In this document: positions 53,508-63,646 of the stretch, in pieces
Layout: every line of letters begins with the position of its first letter
Position numbering within the stretch: the stretch's first letter is position 1
From: Pseudomonas mohnii
Lineage (GTDB): Bacteria; Pseudomonadota; Gammaproteobacteria; Pseudomonadales; Pseudomonadaceae
DNA length: 64,000 nucleotides
Assembly: GCF_900105115.1 (NCBI RefSeq)
Contig: NZ_FNRV01000001.1
Span: 6,327,501-6,391,500 of the forward strand
Direction of reading: 5' to 3'
Made by a program: the position numbers and the translations under genes
The notes under the pieces: generated by a model
What the model was told of the DNA's origin: nothing
Seen by the model: only the letters and a program-made list of their open reading frames with translations
Database searches by the model: none

Positions 53508-54809
53508 ATGCGTTCCCCCTTTACCTTTATCACCGTGCGCCAGTCATTCGGCTTCGGCGCTCTGGTCCTGTGCGCCGGATTTACCGGATCGAGCCAGGCG
53601 AGCGGTTTTATCGACGACACCACGGCGAACATCGAATCGCGCACGATGTATTTCAATCGTGATTTCCGTGATGGGCACACTTCCACCGAACAAGGCGCCT
53701 CAAAGCGTGACGAGTCGGCCCAGGGTTTTATTCTCAACCTGCAGTCGGGGTACACCGAGGGCACAGTCGGTTTTGGTATCGACGCCTTGGGCATGGCCGG
53801 CTTCAAGCTTGACTCTAGTCCCGACAGCAGTAATAGCGGCCTGCTGCCATCCAGTGGGGAAAACCCGCGCGGTTCGGCAGACCAATACGCCAAGCTCGGC
53901 CTGACGGCCAAAGTGCGGGTTTCGAAAAGCGTGCTGAAATACGGTGCATTGCGGCCCGATTTGCCACTGCTCAAATACAACGACGGGCGTTTGCTGCCGA
54001 CGATGTTCAACGGCGCCATGCTGACCTCCAAAGAGGTGAACAATCTGACCCTCATGGCGGCGCGACTGGACAAGTACACCGCCCGGGACTCCACCGATGC
54101 CCAGGACATCCGCGTGAATTGCAAGAACAAGCGCTATGCCTGCAACGTCACCGCTGATCAATTCGATATGTACGGCGTCGATTACACGATCAACGATCGC
54201 CTGACAGCCCAGTATCACTACTCGGAGCTCGAAGACATTTACCGCCAGCAGTTCGTGGGCTTGCTGGGCAACCAACCGCTGGGCAGCGGTGTGCTCAAGG
54301 CCGATATGCGCGTGATCGACAGTGCCGACAGCGGTGCCGCCCGCGCCGGGTCCATCGACAACCGCGCCCTGAGCGCAATGCTTGCCTACGCCATCAACAG
54401 CCATACGTTCAGCGCAGGGTGGCAGCGCATGAACGGCGACAATTCGATGCCGTATCTGGATGGCTCCAACCCGTACCTGGTCAACTATGTGCAAGTCAAC
54501 GATTTCGCGGCCGCGCAGGAGCGTTCATGGCAGTTGCGCTACGACTATGACTTCAAGGGCATCGGCCTGGATGGCCTGACATTCCTGACCCGCTATGTGA
54601 ACGGCGATCACATCAAGGTGCCTGGCAGCGACGTGGAAGGTAAGGAATGGGAGCGCGACAGCGAGCTCAAGTACGTGGTGCAGAGCGGCACGTTCAAGGA
54701 TGTGAGCTTGCGCTTGCGTAACGCGACGTACCGAACCAACTACGAAAAATTCGCCCGGGATGTGGATGAGACACGGTTGATTGTCAGCTACAACTTCTCG
54801 GTGTTGTAA
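53508..54809 (+). CDS. OprD-family outer-membrane porin
   Basis: 433 aa; signal peptide to about residue 27 (SQASG). The OprD pattern is clear: SGFIDDTTANIESRTMYFNRDF, GTVGFGIDALGMAGFKLDSS, KYGALRPDLPLLKYNDGRLLP, and a C-terminal barrel ending NFSVL. These 18-strand porins take up specific small acids, amino acids or aromatics. Which OccK/OccD type it is cannot be read. Single gene. No transport operon adjacent, so substrate context is lacking. Confidence 0.92.
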   Translation: MRSPFTFITVRQSFGFGALVLCAGFTGSSQASGFIDDTTANIESRTMYFNRDFRDGHTSTEQGASKRDESAQGFILNLQSGYTEGTVGFGIDALGMAGFKLDSSPDSSNSGLLPSSGENPRGSADQYAKLGLTAKVRVSKSVLKYGALRPDLPLLKYNDGRLLPTMFNGAMLTSKEVNNLTLMAARLDKYTARDSTDAQDIRVNCKNKRYACNVTADQFDMYGVDYTINDRLTAQYHYSELEDIYRQQFVGLLGNQPLGSGVLKADMRVIDSADSGAARAGSIDNRALSAMLAYAINSHTFSAGWQRMNGDNSMPYLDGSNPYLVNYVQVNDFAAAQERSWQLRYDYDFKGIGLDGLTFLTRYVNGDHIKVPGSDVEGKEWERDSELKYVVQSGTFKDVSLRLRNATYRTNYEKFARDVDETRLIVSYNFSVL

Positions 54810-54838
54810 GCACGGCTGTTTCAGCGCCTGAAGGATCG

Positions 54839-54914
54839 TCATCGCGAGCCAGCTCGCTCCCACACCGGTCGCTGTGCATGACCAGGAATCGTAGGAGCGA
54901 GCTTGCTCGCGATA
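54839..54914. repeat. REP inverted pair
   Basis: REP cores at 54840-54864 and 54890-54913, inverted, between the porin and mtlZ ends. Confidence 0.8.
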
Positions 54915-54926
54915 GGGCCTTCCGGT

Positions 54927-55871
54927 TCAGCGAAGGTCCAACTGATGGCGATACGGTAAGTCCGGTCCGGTCTTGCTGCACGTCAGCGCGGCGGCCTGCA
55001 CCGCAAACCTGAGCATTGCATCGATCTGCTCGCGACTCAGTTGTCCCACGCCTTCGACCGAATCCAGCTGGTGCTCGGTCAACCAGGTAATCAATGCCGC
55101 CTGGAAGGTATCGCCGGCACCGACGGTGTCGGCGATATTGACCGGGCAGGCAGAAGTCGACCATGAACCATGAGCTCGACTGAATACGGTTGCGCCCTCG
55201 CCACCCCGGGTCAAAAACACCAACTGGCAACGGTGTTGCAACCAGCCATCGATCACTCGCGCAGGGTCTTGTCCGGGATACAGCAGGCTCAAATCTTCGT
55301 CGCTGACTTTGATCAGGTCGGCGTGCTCGACCAGCGTGGCCATCCGTGAGCGCCACAGGTCGATATCCGGCTCGGGATTCAGCCGCACGTTCGGGTCGAG
55401 GCTGATCAGGCGCCGGCCACTTTCGCGACGCACCAGTTCCAGCAGTGTGTCAGCCACTGGCTGCACCACCAGCGAAAATGAACCGATGTGCAACCCGCGC
55501 ACCTGCGGCCCCAGTTCTGGCAGATGTTGCGGTTTCAGTTGGCGGTCGGCGCAGCCTTCACCACGGAAGCTGTAGTGCGGCGAGCCATTGGCCCCGACCG
55601 CGACCATGGCCAGGGTAGTCGGCGCCGCGAAATCCACCAGATAGTCGGTGCCTACGCCTTCGTCCTGCAACACTTGCAACAAGCGCCGCCCCAGGTAGTC
55701 GGTCGACAACCCGGCAAACAGCGCCACGTCCACGCCCAAGCGGCGCAATCCCACTGCAACGTTGAACGGCGAACCGCCGGCAATCGCCTTGAAATTCACT
55801 TTTGAAGCCAGGCCGCTGGCGTCGTTTTCACTGAAGAAATCGAACAGCGCTTCGCCACACACCAGATACAT
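54927..55871 (-). CDS. mtlZ: Fructokinase of the mannitol operon (PfkB family)
   Basis: 314 aa. PfkB/ribokinase fold: GGSPFNVAVGLRRLGVDVALF near the N-terminus and DTVGAGDTFQAALITWL with catalytic Asp near residue 255-260. Phosphorylates the fructose made from mannitol by MtlD. Last gene of the mtl operon; it starts 13 bp after mtlY. Start at 55871 has AAAGAGCG upstream. Confidence 0.92.
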   Translation of the reverse strand: MYLVCGEALFDFFSENDASGLASKVNFKAIAGGSPFNVAVGLRRLGVDVALFAGLSTDYLGRRLLQVLQDEGVGTDYLVDFAAPTTLAMVAVGANGSPHYSFRGEGCADRQLKPQHLPELGPQVRGLHIGSFSLVVQPVADTLLELVRRESGRRLISLDPNVRLNPEPDIDLWRSRMATLVEHADLIKVSDEDLSLLYPGQDPARVIDGWLQHRCQLVFLTRGGEGATVFSRAHGSWSTSACPVNIADTVGAGDTFQAALITWLTEHQLDSVEGVGQLSREQIDAMLRFAVQAAALTCSKTGPDLPYRHQLDLR

Positions 55872-55884
55872 AGTTGTTCGCTCT

Positions 55885-57381
55885 TTAAAGGGTTGCGACA
55901 TGCTGTCGATAGCGTTCGTAGGCTTGCTGGTAGGCTGCCACGTTGTCTGCGATCGGTAAGGTTTCACTGGCCAGGTCGAATTTCACGCAACGTTCGCACA
56001 GGTCCTCGAGGCTGTCCTCGTGCCCGTTGGCCCAGGATGTACACCACGCCGCCTGAATCGCCGCGCCCAGGGCGGCGGCTTCGCTTTGTTCAGTGCAGAT
56101 CACGGGCGTGTTCATGGTGTCGGCGACTATTTGTCGCCACACCTGACTGTTCGAGCCGCCGCCGATCAGGCAGATGCTGCGGCTTTGTAAGCCATTGTGG
56201 CGCAACAGGTCCAGTCCATATCGCAAACCGAAGGTGGTGCCTTCGACCACGGCACGGCACAGATTGGCTTGGGTCAGGTTGCTCATGGTCAGGCCCAGCA
56301 CGCTGCCGGTGGCATGGGGCAGGGCGGGCACGCGTTCGCCGTTGAGGAATGGCAGCATGCACACGCCTTCAGCGCCGATGGGGGCCTGGGCCACGAGTGC
56401 GTTGAAACACTCGATATCCAGATCGAACAGCTCGCGAATCACCCCCGTGGCGTTGGTCAGGTTCATGGTGCAAATCAACGGCAGCCAGCCGCCGCTGGAG
56501 GAGCAAAAAGTCGCCACCGCAGCGTCCGGGCTGACCTTCGGCTGATCGGCATAGGCGTACACCGTCCCGGACGAGCCGAGACTCATGGTGATCGCGCCGG
56601 GTTTGATGTTGCCCGTGCCGATGGCGCCCATCATGTTGTCGCCGCCGCCGCTGGACACCCGCGCGCGCGGGTTGATGCCCAGGTGATCGGCGATGCCCGG
56701 CAGCAGGGTGCCGACGGCGGCGTGAGCATCGATCAGTTCCGGCAACGCCGCTTGCAAGCGCCCACTGGGGTCGATGTCACGCAACAACTGCAAATCCCAT
56801 TGGCGAGTGCGCACATTGAAGTAGCCCGTGCCGGAGGCATCGCCGTACTCGCTGCAGCTGCGCCCGGTGAGCCAGTAGTTAAGGTAATCGTGGGGCAGCA
56901 TCACATGAGCAATGCGGGAGAAAATCTCGGGATGCTGCTCTCGGGTCCATAACAGTTTGGACACGGTGTAGCCCGGGGCAATGACCACGCCCAGGCGTTC
57001 CAGCGAGCCTTTATCGCCGCCCAGATGCGTGAGCAGTCGGTCGTTCTCGTCGGCGGTTTCGGTGTCGCACCAGAGTTTGGCCGGACGCAGCACCTTACCT
57101 TGATGGTCGAGCAGCACCAAGCCGTGTTGCTGGCCGGAAACCCCCATGCCGAGGATGGCCTGGCCATCGACATCGGCTGCCAGCAAGGCGCGTCGGGTGG
57201 CGAGGGTCAACGCGTCCAGCCACTGCGCCGGGTCCTGTTCACGGCGGCCATTGGCACCACTGATCAGCTTGTGCGCAGCAGCGCCCTGGCCCAGCACCTG
57301 TCCGCTGAGGGCGTCGAGAATGATGGCTTTGGTGCCTTGGGTGCCGCAGTCGATGCCGAGGAAGAGTTGATGGTTTGTCAT
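55885..57381 (-). CDS. mtlY: Xylulokinase
   Basis: 498 aa FGGY kinase. LGIDCGTQGTKAIILDALSG (phosphate 1), GMGVSGQQHGLVLLD, LPHDYLNYWLTG and the C-terminal GGGSNSQVWRQIVADT match XylB. It phosphorylates xylulose produced from arabitol by MtlD. In P. fluorescens the operon handles both mannitol and arabitol. Follows mtlD after a spacer with a REP pair. Confidence 0.93.
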   Translation of the reverse strand: MTNHQLFLGIDCGTQGTKAIILDALSGQVLGQGAAAHKLISGANGRREQDPAQWLDALTLATRRALLAADVDGQAILGMGVSGQQHGLVLLDHQGKVLRPAKLWCDTETADENDRLLTHLGGDKGSLERLGVVIAPGYTVSKLLWTREQHPEIFSRIAHVMLPHDYLNYWLTGRSCSEYGDASGTGYFNVRTRQWDLQLLRDIDPSGRLQAALPELIDAHAAVGTLLPGIADHLGINPRARVSSGGGDNMMGAIGTGNIKPGAITMSLGSSGTVYAYADQPKVSPDAAVATFCSSSGGWLPLICTMNLTNATGVIRELFDLDIECFNALVAQAPIGAEGVCMLPFLNGERVPALPHATGSVLGLTMSNLTQANLCRAVVEGTTFGLRYGLDLLRHNGLQSRSICLIGGGSNSQVWRQIVADTMNTPVICTEQSEAAALGAAIQAAWCTSWANGHEDSLEDLCERCVKFDLASETLPIADNVAAYQQAYERYRQHVATL

Positions 57382-57445
57382 GGCGGGTCCTGTTTGTCAG
57401 GTCGATCTGGGTGACCATTGAGCATCTGCGTTGTCTGTCAGGTCG

Positions 57446-57541
57446 TCATCGCGGGCAAGCCCGCTCCCACAGTAGTCCGTGGTGAAGCAGATATTTGTGA
57501 ACGGCATTGATACCTGTGGGAGCGGGCTTGCCCGCGATGAC
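57446..57541. repeat. REP inverted pair within the mtl operon (mtlD-mtlY)
   Basis: REP cores at 57447-57472 and 57514-57540, inverted, in the 182-bp spacer. Confidence 0.85.
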
Positions 57542-57563
57542 GGCAGCAGCTTCAACACAGGAC

Positions 57564-59036
57564 TTATGCCAGAATCCGCTCCAGCGTCCGCGTCACCCCA
57601 ACATCGCGCAAGCTGTTGCAGCACCACTCAAACGCCGCGACAAACTCCGCCGAGCGCGGGATCACCGCGCCAAAGATCTCCTCGACGCCCAACATCCGTT
57701 GGGTGATCAATGCATCATCGACCACCAGCGCCTGACAGAACGCTGCCCGAGGGTCGGGGATGGCGTAGGTGTCACCGTTTTCGTCCACGCCTTTGAGGTA
57801 CAAGGCCCAGGCGGCCACGACCAGCGCCGCCCGTTTGGTATCCCGGCCGTCGGCGATCAGGCGGTTGATGGTCGGTACGGTGAATTTCGGAAACTTCGAC
57901 GAACCGTCCGAGCACACGCGCTCCAGTTGATCGGCAATCGCCTGGTTGGAAAAACGTGCCACCAGCGTGTTTTTGTACTCGGTCAGGTCGATTCCGGGTA
58001 CCGCAGACAGCTGCGGGGTCACGTCCAGGTCCATGTAGGCGCGCATGTAGCGCACGAACAATGGGTCGTTCATGGTTTCGTGGACAAAGCGGTAACCCTT
58101 CAAAAAGCCCAGATAAGTCAGGGCCAGGTGACTGCCATTGAGCAGTTTGATCTTCATTTCTTCATAGGGCGTGACGTCGTCGGTGAACTGCACGCCGACC
58201 TTTTCCCAGGCCGGGCGACCATTGACGAATTTGTCTTCCAGCACCCACTGCACAAAGGGTTCGCAGACCACGGGCCAGGCGTCGTCCACCCCATGCTTGT
58301 CAGCCAGTTGCAGACGATGCGCGGTGCTGGTCATCGGCGTGATGCGATCGACCATGGCATTGGGGAAACTCACGTTGCGGTCGATCCAGTCGCACAAATC
58401 AGCGTCGCGCAATGCCGCGAAAGCCAGCAACGCCTTGCGGGTGACCGCCCCGTTGTGCGGCAGGTTATCGCAGGACATCAAGGTGAACGCCGGTGTGCCC
58501 GCCGCCCGGCGTTTGGCCAGTGCGGCACAGAGGAAACCGAACACGGTTTTCGGGGCGTCCGGGTTCGCCAGGTCGTGCTGGATTTGCGGCAGATGAGCCA
58601 TGAACTCGCCATTGCTGTCGTCGATGCAGTAGCCGCCTTCGGTGATGGTCAGCGAGACGATGCGGATCTCGGGACTGGCCAGCTTGTCGATCAGCACCTG
58701 GGCACCATCTTCGGCCAGCAGCATGTCGCGAATGGCGCCGATGACCCGCACTTCAGTGTCGTCGCCATCACCCAGTTCGAACAGGGTGAACAGGTAGTCC
58801 TGTGCTTTCAGATCGTCCCGGGCGCGCCGGTCTTCGGCGCGCAGGCCGACGCCGCAGATCGCCCAGTCCAGGTCTTCGCCGGTATTCATCAGGGCGTCGG
58901 TGTAATACGCCTGGTGGGCGCGGTGGAAACCACCGACGCCGATGTGGGCGATGCCTTGGCGGGTGTCGCTCAGGGCGTAGGCGGGCAGGGCCACCTCGGC
59001 AGAGAGGCGGTTGAGGTTGTGTTTATTGAGTTTCAT
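57564..59036 (-). CDS. mtlD: Mannitol 2-dehydrogenase (long-chain polyol dehydrogenase)
   Basis: 490 aa. N-terminal Rossmann domain (GIAHIGVGGFHRAHQAYYTD), catalytic motif K-x4-N-x2-H in MKIKLLNGSHLAL (Lys near 295), closely matching P. fluorescens PsM2DH (about 493 aa). NAD-dependent oxidation of mannitol to fructose, arabitol to xylulose. The start 59036 follows AGAGAGCC; an in-frame codon at 59063 is not needed. Spaced 16 bp from mtlK. Confidence 0.95.
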   Translation of the reverse strand: MKLNKHNLNRLSAEVALPAYALSDTRQGIAHIGVGGFHRAHQAYYTDALMNTGEDLDWAICGVGLRAEDRRARDDLKAQDYLFTLFELGDGDDTEVRVIGAIRDMLLAEDGAQVLIDKLASPEIRIVSLTITEGGYCIDDSNGEFMAHLPQIQHDLANPDAPKTVFGFLCAALAKRRAAGTPAFTLMSCDNLPHNGAVTRKALLAFAALRDADLCDWIDRNVSFPNAMVDRITPMTSTAHRLQLADKHGVDDAWPVVCEPFVQWVLEDKFVNGRPAWEKVGVQFTDDVTPYEEMKIKLLNGSHLALTYLGFLKGYRFVHETMNDPLFVRYMRAYMDLDVTPQLSAVPGIDLTEYKNTLVARFSNQAIADQLERVCSDGSSKFPKFTVPTINRLIADGRDTKRAALVVAAWALYLKGVDENGDTYAIPDPRAAFCQALVVDDALITQRMLGVEEIFGAVIPRSAEFVAAFEWCCNSLRDVGVTRTLERILA

Positions 59037-59052
59037 CGCAGGCTCTCTGAAA

Positions 59053-60156
59053 TCAGGCGGCAACGCGCAGCGGTCGGGTCAGCGCCAGGCCGTTGGCATC
59101 GAATAAATGGCAGTGCCCGGCGTCCAGGTGCAGGCTCAGGGTCTCGCCATAACGACTGGCGAGATCACCGCGTACGCGCAGGGTCAGGGCTTCGCCGGAA
59201 GCGGTCACGACATGGCAGAAGGTGTCGCTGCCCAGGCGTTCGCTCACGTCAGCAGTGACTTGCAGTGTGCAGTCGCCAGGCTTGGCCAGCTCCAGGTGTT
59301 CCGGACGTATGCCCAGGGTCACCGCGCCACCGACGCTCAGGCTGGCACCGCTGAGCGGCAAGGTGATGCGGGTGCCGGCGTCCAGTAGCACTTCGCAACC
59401 CTGGCTGTCGACACGGCTGACCTTGCCCTTGAGAAAACCCATTTTCGGCGTGCCGAGAAAACCGGCGACAAACAGGTTGGCCGGTTGGTGATAGAGGTCC
59501 AGGGGCGAGCCGACTTGTTCGATCTTGCCGCCGTTGAGTACCACCACCTTGTCGGCCATGGTCATGGCTTCGACCTGGTCATGGGTGACGTAGATCATCG
59601 TCGCTTGCAGGTCTTTGTGCAGGCGCAACAGTTCCAGGCGCATCTGCACCCGCAGTGCCGCGTCGAGGTTGGACAGTGGTTCGTCGAACAGGAAAATCTT
59701 CGGGTTGCGCACGATGGCCCGGCCGATGGCTACACGCTGACGCTGACCACCGGACAACTGCTTCGGCTTGCGCTCCAGCATCGGCCCCAGTTCGAGGATG
59801 CGCGCGGCTTCGCCGACTTTCTTTTCCACTTCCGCCTTGGGCACGCCGGCCAGATCGAGGGCAAACGACATGTTTTTGCGCACGCTCATGTGCGGATAAA
59901 GGGCGTAGGTCTGGAACACCATCGCCAGGTCGCGCTTGGCCGGGCTGACTTCGGTGATGTCGCGGCCATCAAGCTCGATGGTGCCGCCGCTGACTTCTTC
60001 CAGCCCGGCGATCAGGCGCAGCAGGGTGGATTTGCCGCAACCGGACGGGCCGACGAACACCACGAATTCCTTGTCGTTCACTTCCAGGTCGATGCCTTTG
60101 ATGATGGAAAAGCCCTCGAAGCCTTTCTGCAGATTCTTGATTTTCAGGTTGGCCAT
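59053..60156 (-). CDS. mtlK: ABC transporter ATPase, MalK type, for polyols
   Basis: 367 aa. Walker [13 protein letters not shown], signature [15 protein letters not shown], Walker [13 protein letters not shown]-loop [11 protein letters not shown]; the C-terminal 130 residues form the TOBE/regulatory barrel ([10 protein letters not shown]). Energises MtlF/MtlG uptake of mannitol and arabitol. Member of the mtl operon by position and direction. Confidence 0.94.
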   Translation of the reverse strand: MANLKIKNLQKGFEGFSIIKGIDLEVNDKEFVVFVGPSGCGKSTLLRLIAGLEEVSGGTIELDGRDITEVSPAKRDLAMVFQTYALYPHMSVRKNMSFALDLAGVPKAEVEKKVGEAARILELGPMLERKPKQLSGGQRQRVAIGRAIVRNPKIFLFDEPLSNLDAALRVQMRLELLRLHKDLQATMIYVTHDQVEAMTMADKVVVLNGGKIEQVGSPLDLYHQPANLFVAGFLGTPKMGFLKGKVSRVDSQGCEVLLDAGTRITLPLSGASLSVGGAVTLGIRPEHLELAKPGDCTLQVTADVSERLGSDTFCHVVTASGEALTLRVRGDLASRYGETLSLHLDAGHCHLFDANGLALTRPLRVAA

Positions 60157-60191
60157 GGTGGTGGGCCTCCACTGTGGGTGATTGGGTTGAA

Positions 60192-60296
60192 CCTGTAGGA
60201 GCGTGCCTGCTCGCGATGGACTCGCAGGCGACGCGTTCCTCCTGGAAGAACGCGTTATCGTTTACGTTCATCGCGAGCAGGCTCGCTCCTACAGGG
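60192..60296. repeat. REP inverted pair within the mtl operon (mtlG-mtlK)
   Basis: REP cores at 60194-60219 and 60269-60294, inverted, in the 153-bp spacer. Confidence 0.85.
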
Positions 60297-60309
60297 ATCG
60301 GGGCGATCT

Positions 60310-61140
60310 TTATTTCACTGCGCCAAACGACAGGCCGCGCACCAGTTGTTTCTGGCTGATCCAGCCGAAAATCAGGATCGGCGCACAGGCCAGGGTCGAC
60401 ACCGCCGACAACTTGGCCCAGAACAACCCTTCGGGGCTGGAGTACGAGGCGATCAAGGCGGTCAATGGCGCGGCTTTCGAAGAGGTCAGGTTCAGCGACC
60501 AGAACGCTTCGTTCCAGCACAGGATCAGCGACAGCAGCACGGTCGAGGCCAGCCCGCCCTTGGCGATCGGCAGCAGCACGCGGACCATCTCCTGCCACAG
60601 GGTCGCGCCATCCAGCCGCGCGGCTTCGAGGATGTCTTTCGGAATGTCCTTGAAGTAGGTGTAAATCATCCAGACCACGATCGGCAGGTTGATCAGGGTG
60701 TAGATCACGATCAGCGCGATGCGCGTATCGAGCAGGCCGAAGCTCTTGGCCAGCAGGTAGATCGGCATCAAGACCCCCACCGGTGGCAGCATCTTGGTCG
60801 AGAGCATCCACAACAGCGTGCCTTTGGTGCGTTGGGTTTCGTAAAACGCCATCGAGTAGGCCGCCGGCACCGCGATCAGCAGACACAGTGCGGTGGCGCT
60901 GAACGAAATCACCACCGAGTTCCAGGCGAAGCTGAAGTAATCACTGCGTTCGTTGATGTGCAGGTAGTTCTCCAGGGTCGGGGTGAAGATGAACTGCGGC
61001 GGCGTGGCGAACGCGTCGATTTCGGTTTTGAAACTGGTCAGCACCATCCAGAAAATCGGGAAGAAAATCAGGATTGCGATGGCCCAGGCCAGGGTGCCGA
61101 GCAGCAGGCTTTGCAGGCGGCGGGATTGTTGAAGGGTCAT
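60310..61140 (-). CDS. mtlG: ABC permease, MalG type, for polyols
   Basis: 276 aa with six hydrophobic segments. The EAA loop reads ILEAARLDGATLWQEMVRVLLPIAKGG (about residues 177-203), the site that docks the ATPase. MalG-type, N-terminal hydrophobic start LLGTLAWAIAILIFFPIFWMVLTSFK. Starts 10 bp after mtlF. Confidence 0.94.
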   Translation of the reverse strand: MTLQQSRRLQSLLLGTLAWAIAILIFFPIFWMVLTSFKTEIDAFATPPQFIFTPTLENYLHINERSDYFSFAWNSVVISFSATALCLLIAVPAAYSMAFYETQRTKGTLLWMLSTKMLPPVGVLMPIYLLAKSFGLLDTRIALIVIYTLINLPIVVWMIYTYFKDIPKDILEAARLDGATLWQEMVRVLLPIAKGGLASTVLLSLILCWNEAFWSLNLTSSKAAPLTALIASYSSPEGLFWAKLSAVSTLACAPILIFGWISQKQLVRGLSFGAVK

Positions 61141-61150
61141 GGCGCGGGCC

Positions 61151-62077
61151 TCAGGCTTTGTCTGTCAGGTTTTTGCCGATCATCCGCACCAGCACGATGG
61201 CCGCGATGTTGGCGATCACCACCGCGATCAAGCCGCCAGCGGAGGCCATGCCCACGTCGAACTGCACCAGCGCCTGGTTGTAGATCAGGTAGGCGAGGTT
61301 GGTCGAGGCGTAGCCGGGGCCGCCATTGGTGGTGGTGAAGATTTCGGCGAACACCGAGAGCAGGAAAATGGTTTCGATCATCACCACCACGGCAATGGGC
61401 CGGGCCAGATGCGGCAGGGTCAGGTGCCAGAAAATCGCGACGGGGCCGGCACCGTCCAGGCGCGCGGCTTCCTTCTGTTCCTGATCGAGGGACTGCATGG
61501 CGGTCATCAGGATCAGGATCGCGAAGGGCAGCCATTGCCACGAGACAATGATGATGATCGACAGCAGCGGGTAATGCGCCAGCCAGTCCACCGGTTGCGC
61601 GCCGAACAGTTTCCAGACGTAGGCGAGCATGCCCGACACCGGATGGAAGATCAGGTTTTTCCAGATCAGCGCGCCGACCGTGGGCATGATGAAGAACGGC
61701 GAGATCAACATGACTCGCACGATGCCGCGACCGAGAAATTCGCTGGCCTCCAGCAAGGCGCTGATCAGCACACCGAACACCACGCTGATCAGCAGCACGC
61801 TGCCCACCAATAACAGGGTGTTGGTGGCACCGGGCAGGAAGCCCGAGTCCGTCAGGAAGTAGGTGAAGTTCTCCAGCCCGACGAACTCGTTTTCACCCGG
61901 GTTTAGCAGGTTGTAGCGAATCATCGAGAAGTACAGCGTCATGCCCAGCGGCACGATCATCCACAGCAGCAACAACGCCACCGAGGGGCTGACCAGAAAC
62001 CAGCCGGGGTTGCTCAACCGGCTTTTACGCAGCGGTTGAGGGATTTCCATGTGCGCTTTGGCAGTTGAAGTATTCAT
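61151..62077 (-). CDS. mtlF: ABC permease, MalF type, for polyols
   Basis: 308 aa, six to seven hydrophobic segments. EAA loop QEQKEAARLDGAGPVAIFWHLTLPHLARP (about residue 220-248), followed by TNGGPGYASTNLAYLIYNQA. Forms the membrane channel with MtlG. ATG 62077 is chosen; GTG 62086 is in frame but less likely. Preceded by a REP pair that separates it from mtlE. Confidence 0.93.
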   Translation of the reverse strand: MNTSTAKAHMEIPQPLRKSRLSNPGWFLVSPSVALLLLWMIVPLGMTLYFSMIRYNLLNPGENEFVGLENFTYFLTDSGFLPGATNTLLLVGSVLLISVVFGVLISALLEASEFLGRGIVRVMLISPFFIMPTVGALIWKNLIFHPVSGMLAYVWKLFGAQPVDWLAHYPLLSIIIIVSWQWLPFAILILMTAMQSLDQEQKEAARLDGAGPVAIFWHLTLPHLARPIAVVVMIETIFLLSVFAEIFTTTNGGPGYASTNLAYLIYNQALVQFDVGMASAGGLIAVVIANIAAIVLVRMIGKNLTDKA

Positions 62078-62147
62078 GGTGATCACGACCGTTTGGGTGC
62101 AGATACATGTTCAGGAAAGAACAACATTCCTGACATAGACGCGAACC

Positions 62148-62241
62148 CTGTGGGAGCGGGCTTGCCCGCGATGGCGAATGAGCAGTCGACATCCATGTTG
62201 AATGTGCCGGCCTCATCGCTGGCAAGCCCGCTCCCACAGGT
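62148..62241. repeat. REP inverted pair within the mtl operon (mtlE-mtlF)
   Basis: REP cores at 62149-62173 and 62214-62240, inverted, in the 174-bp spacer. As this follows the binding-protein gene, it may help keep mtlE mRNA more abundant than the rest. Confidence 0.85.
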
Positions 62242-62251
62242 TAAGTGGCGG

Positions 62252-63562
62252 TTACTTGGGATAACCGGCGCGCTTCATCTCTCGCTCTGTGGTTTGCTGC
62301 GCCGCCGCCAGCGCCTGGTCGACCGTCATCTGGCCGATCAGCGCCGCCGAGAACGACTTGCCGACCTGGGTGCCGATGCCCTGGAACTCGGGGATGGTCA
62401 CCAACTGAATGCCGATATAGGGCACCGGTTTCAGCGTCGGCTTGCTCGGGTCCGCGGCCTTCAGTGACTCGAGCGTCACCTTGGCAAACGGCGCGGCACT
62501 CATGTACGCCTCGCTGTAGGTCGAGGCCCGGGTGCCTGGCGGCACGTTGGCGATGCCGTCTTTTTCTGCAACCAGCGCACTGTATTCCCTGGAGGTCGCC
62601 CAGGCGCTGAAGGTTTTCGCCGCGTCCTTGGCTTTGGAACTGGTCGGGATCGCCAGTGCCCAGGAGTACAGCCATGCCGAACCTTTGTCAGTGACCTGAT
62701 GCGGCGCGTAGGTGAAGCCGACGTGATCAGCCACTTTGCTTTGGGTCTTGTCGGTGACGAACGAGCCGGCGACGCTGGCGTCGACCCAGATCGCGCATTT
62801 GCCGCTGTTGAACAGGGCCAGGTTTTCGTTGAAACCATTGCTCGACGCGCCCGGCGGGCCGGATTTCTTCATGGTGTCGACGTAGAAGTTCAGGGCGTTT
62901 TTCCATTCGGGGCCGGTGAATTCCGGCTGCCATTTCTCATCGAACCAGCGCGCGCCATAGGCGTTGGCGAGGGTGGTGATCAACGCCATGTTCTCGCCCC
63001 AACCGGCCTTGCCGCGCAGGCAGATGCCGTACTGCTCTTTATCCTTGTTGGTGAGTTTTCCGGCGAACTCGGCGATCTGTTCCCAGGTCGGGCGCTCGGG
63101 CATGGACAGGCCGGCGTCCTTGAACAGGTCGGTGCGGTAATAGGTGATCGAGCTTTCGGCATAAAACGGCAGTGCATACAACGAACCCTTTACCGACAAG
63201 CCTTCACGCACCGACGGGAACACATCGTCCAGGGCGTAGCTTGCAGGCAGTTCCTTCATCGGCTCCAGCCAACCCTTGGCGCCCCACAGTGCCGCTTCGT
63301 ACATGCCGATGGTCAACACGTCGAACTGCCCGCCCTGGGTGGCGATGTCGGTGGTCAGGCGCTGACGCAGGACGTTTTCTTCCAGCACCACCCAATTGAG
63401 CTTGATGTCCGGATGCTCGGCCTCAAAGGTTTTCGAGAGCTTCTGCATACGAATCATGTCGCTGTTGTTGACGGTGGCGATGGTCAGGGTCTGGGCGCCA
63501 AGGCTGACGCTGCTGAGGGTCATGCAGGTGAGGGCAAGCAGAGCTTTTACAGACGGTTGCAT
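62252..63562 (-). CDS. mtlE: Periplasmic polyol-binding protein
   Basis: 436 aa, family 1 solute-binding protein. Signal peptide to about residue 23 (SLGAQ). The N-terminal LTIATVNNSDMIRMQKLSKTFEAEHP and long C-lobe fit the mannitol/sorbitol binding proteins MtlE/SmoE. First gene of the operon, with a promoter and operator 70-150 bp upstream. ATG preceded by AAAGGAGTGC. Confidence 0.94.
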   Translation of the reverse strand: MQPSVKALLALTCMTLSSVSLGAQTLTIATVNNSDMIRMQKLSKTFEAEHPDIKLNWVVLEENVLRQRLTTDIATQGGQFDVLTIGMYEAALWGAKGWLEPMKELPASYALDDVFPSVREGLSVKGSLYALPFYAESSITYYRTDLFKDAGLSMPERPTWEQIAEFAGKLTNKDKEQYGICLRGKAGWGENMALITTLANAYGARWFDEKWQPEFTGPEWKNALNFYVDTMKKSGPPGASSNGFNENLALFNSGKCAIWVDASVAGSFVTDKTQSKVADHVGFTYAPHQVTDKGSAWLYSWALAIPTSSKAKDAAKTFSAWATSREYSALVAEKDGIANVPPGTRASTYSEAYMSAAPFAKVTLESLKAADPSKPTLKPVPYIGIQLVTIPEFQGIGTQVGKSFSAALIGQMTVDQALAAAQQTTEREMKRAGYPK

Positions 63563-63646
63563 CGTGCACTCCTTTTCTGCACCCGAGGGGGACAGAAGGA
63601 CGGTTATTGTTTTTGTGTCTTCCGCTTGTAGGAAGAATCTGCACTG

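Noticed and set aside
57507..59258. Plus-strand 583-aa open frame
   Set aside because: It lies opposite mtlD, whose catalytic motif and family length are unambiguous.
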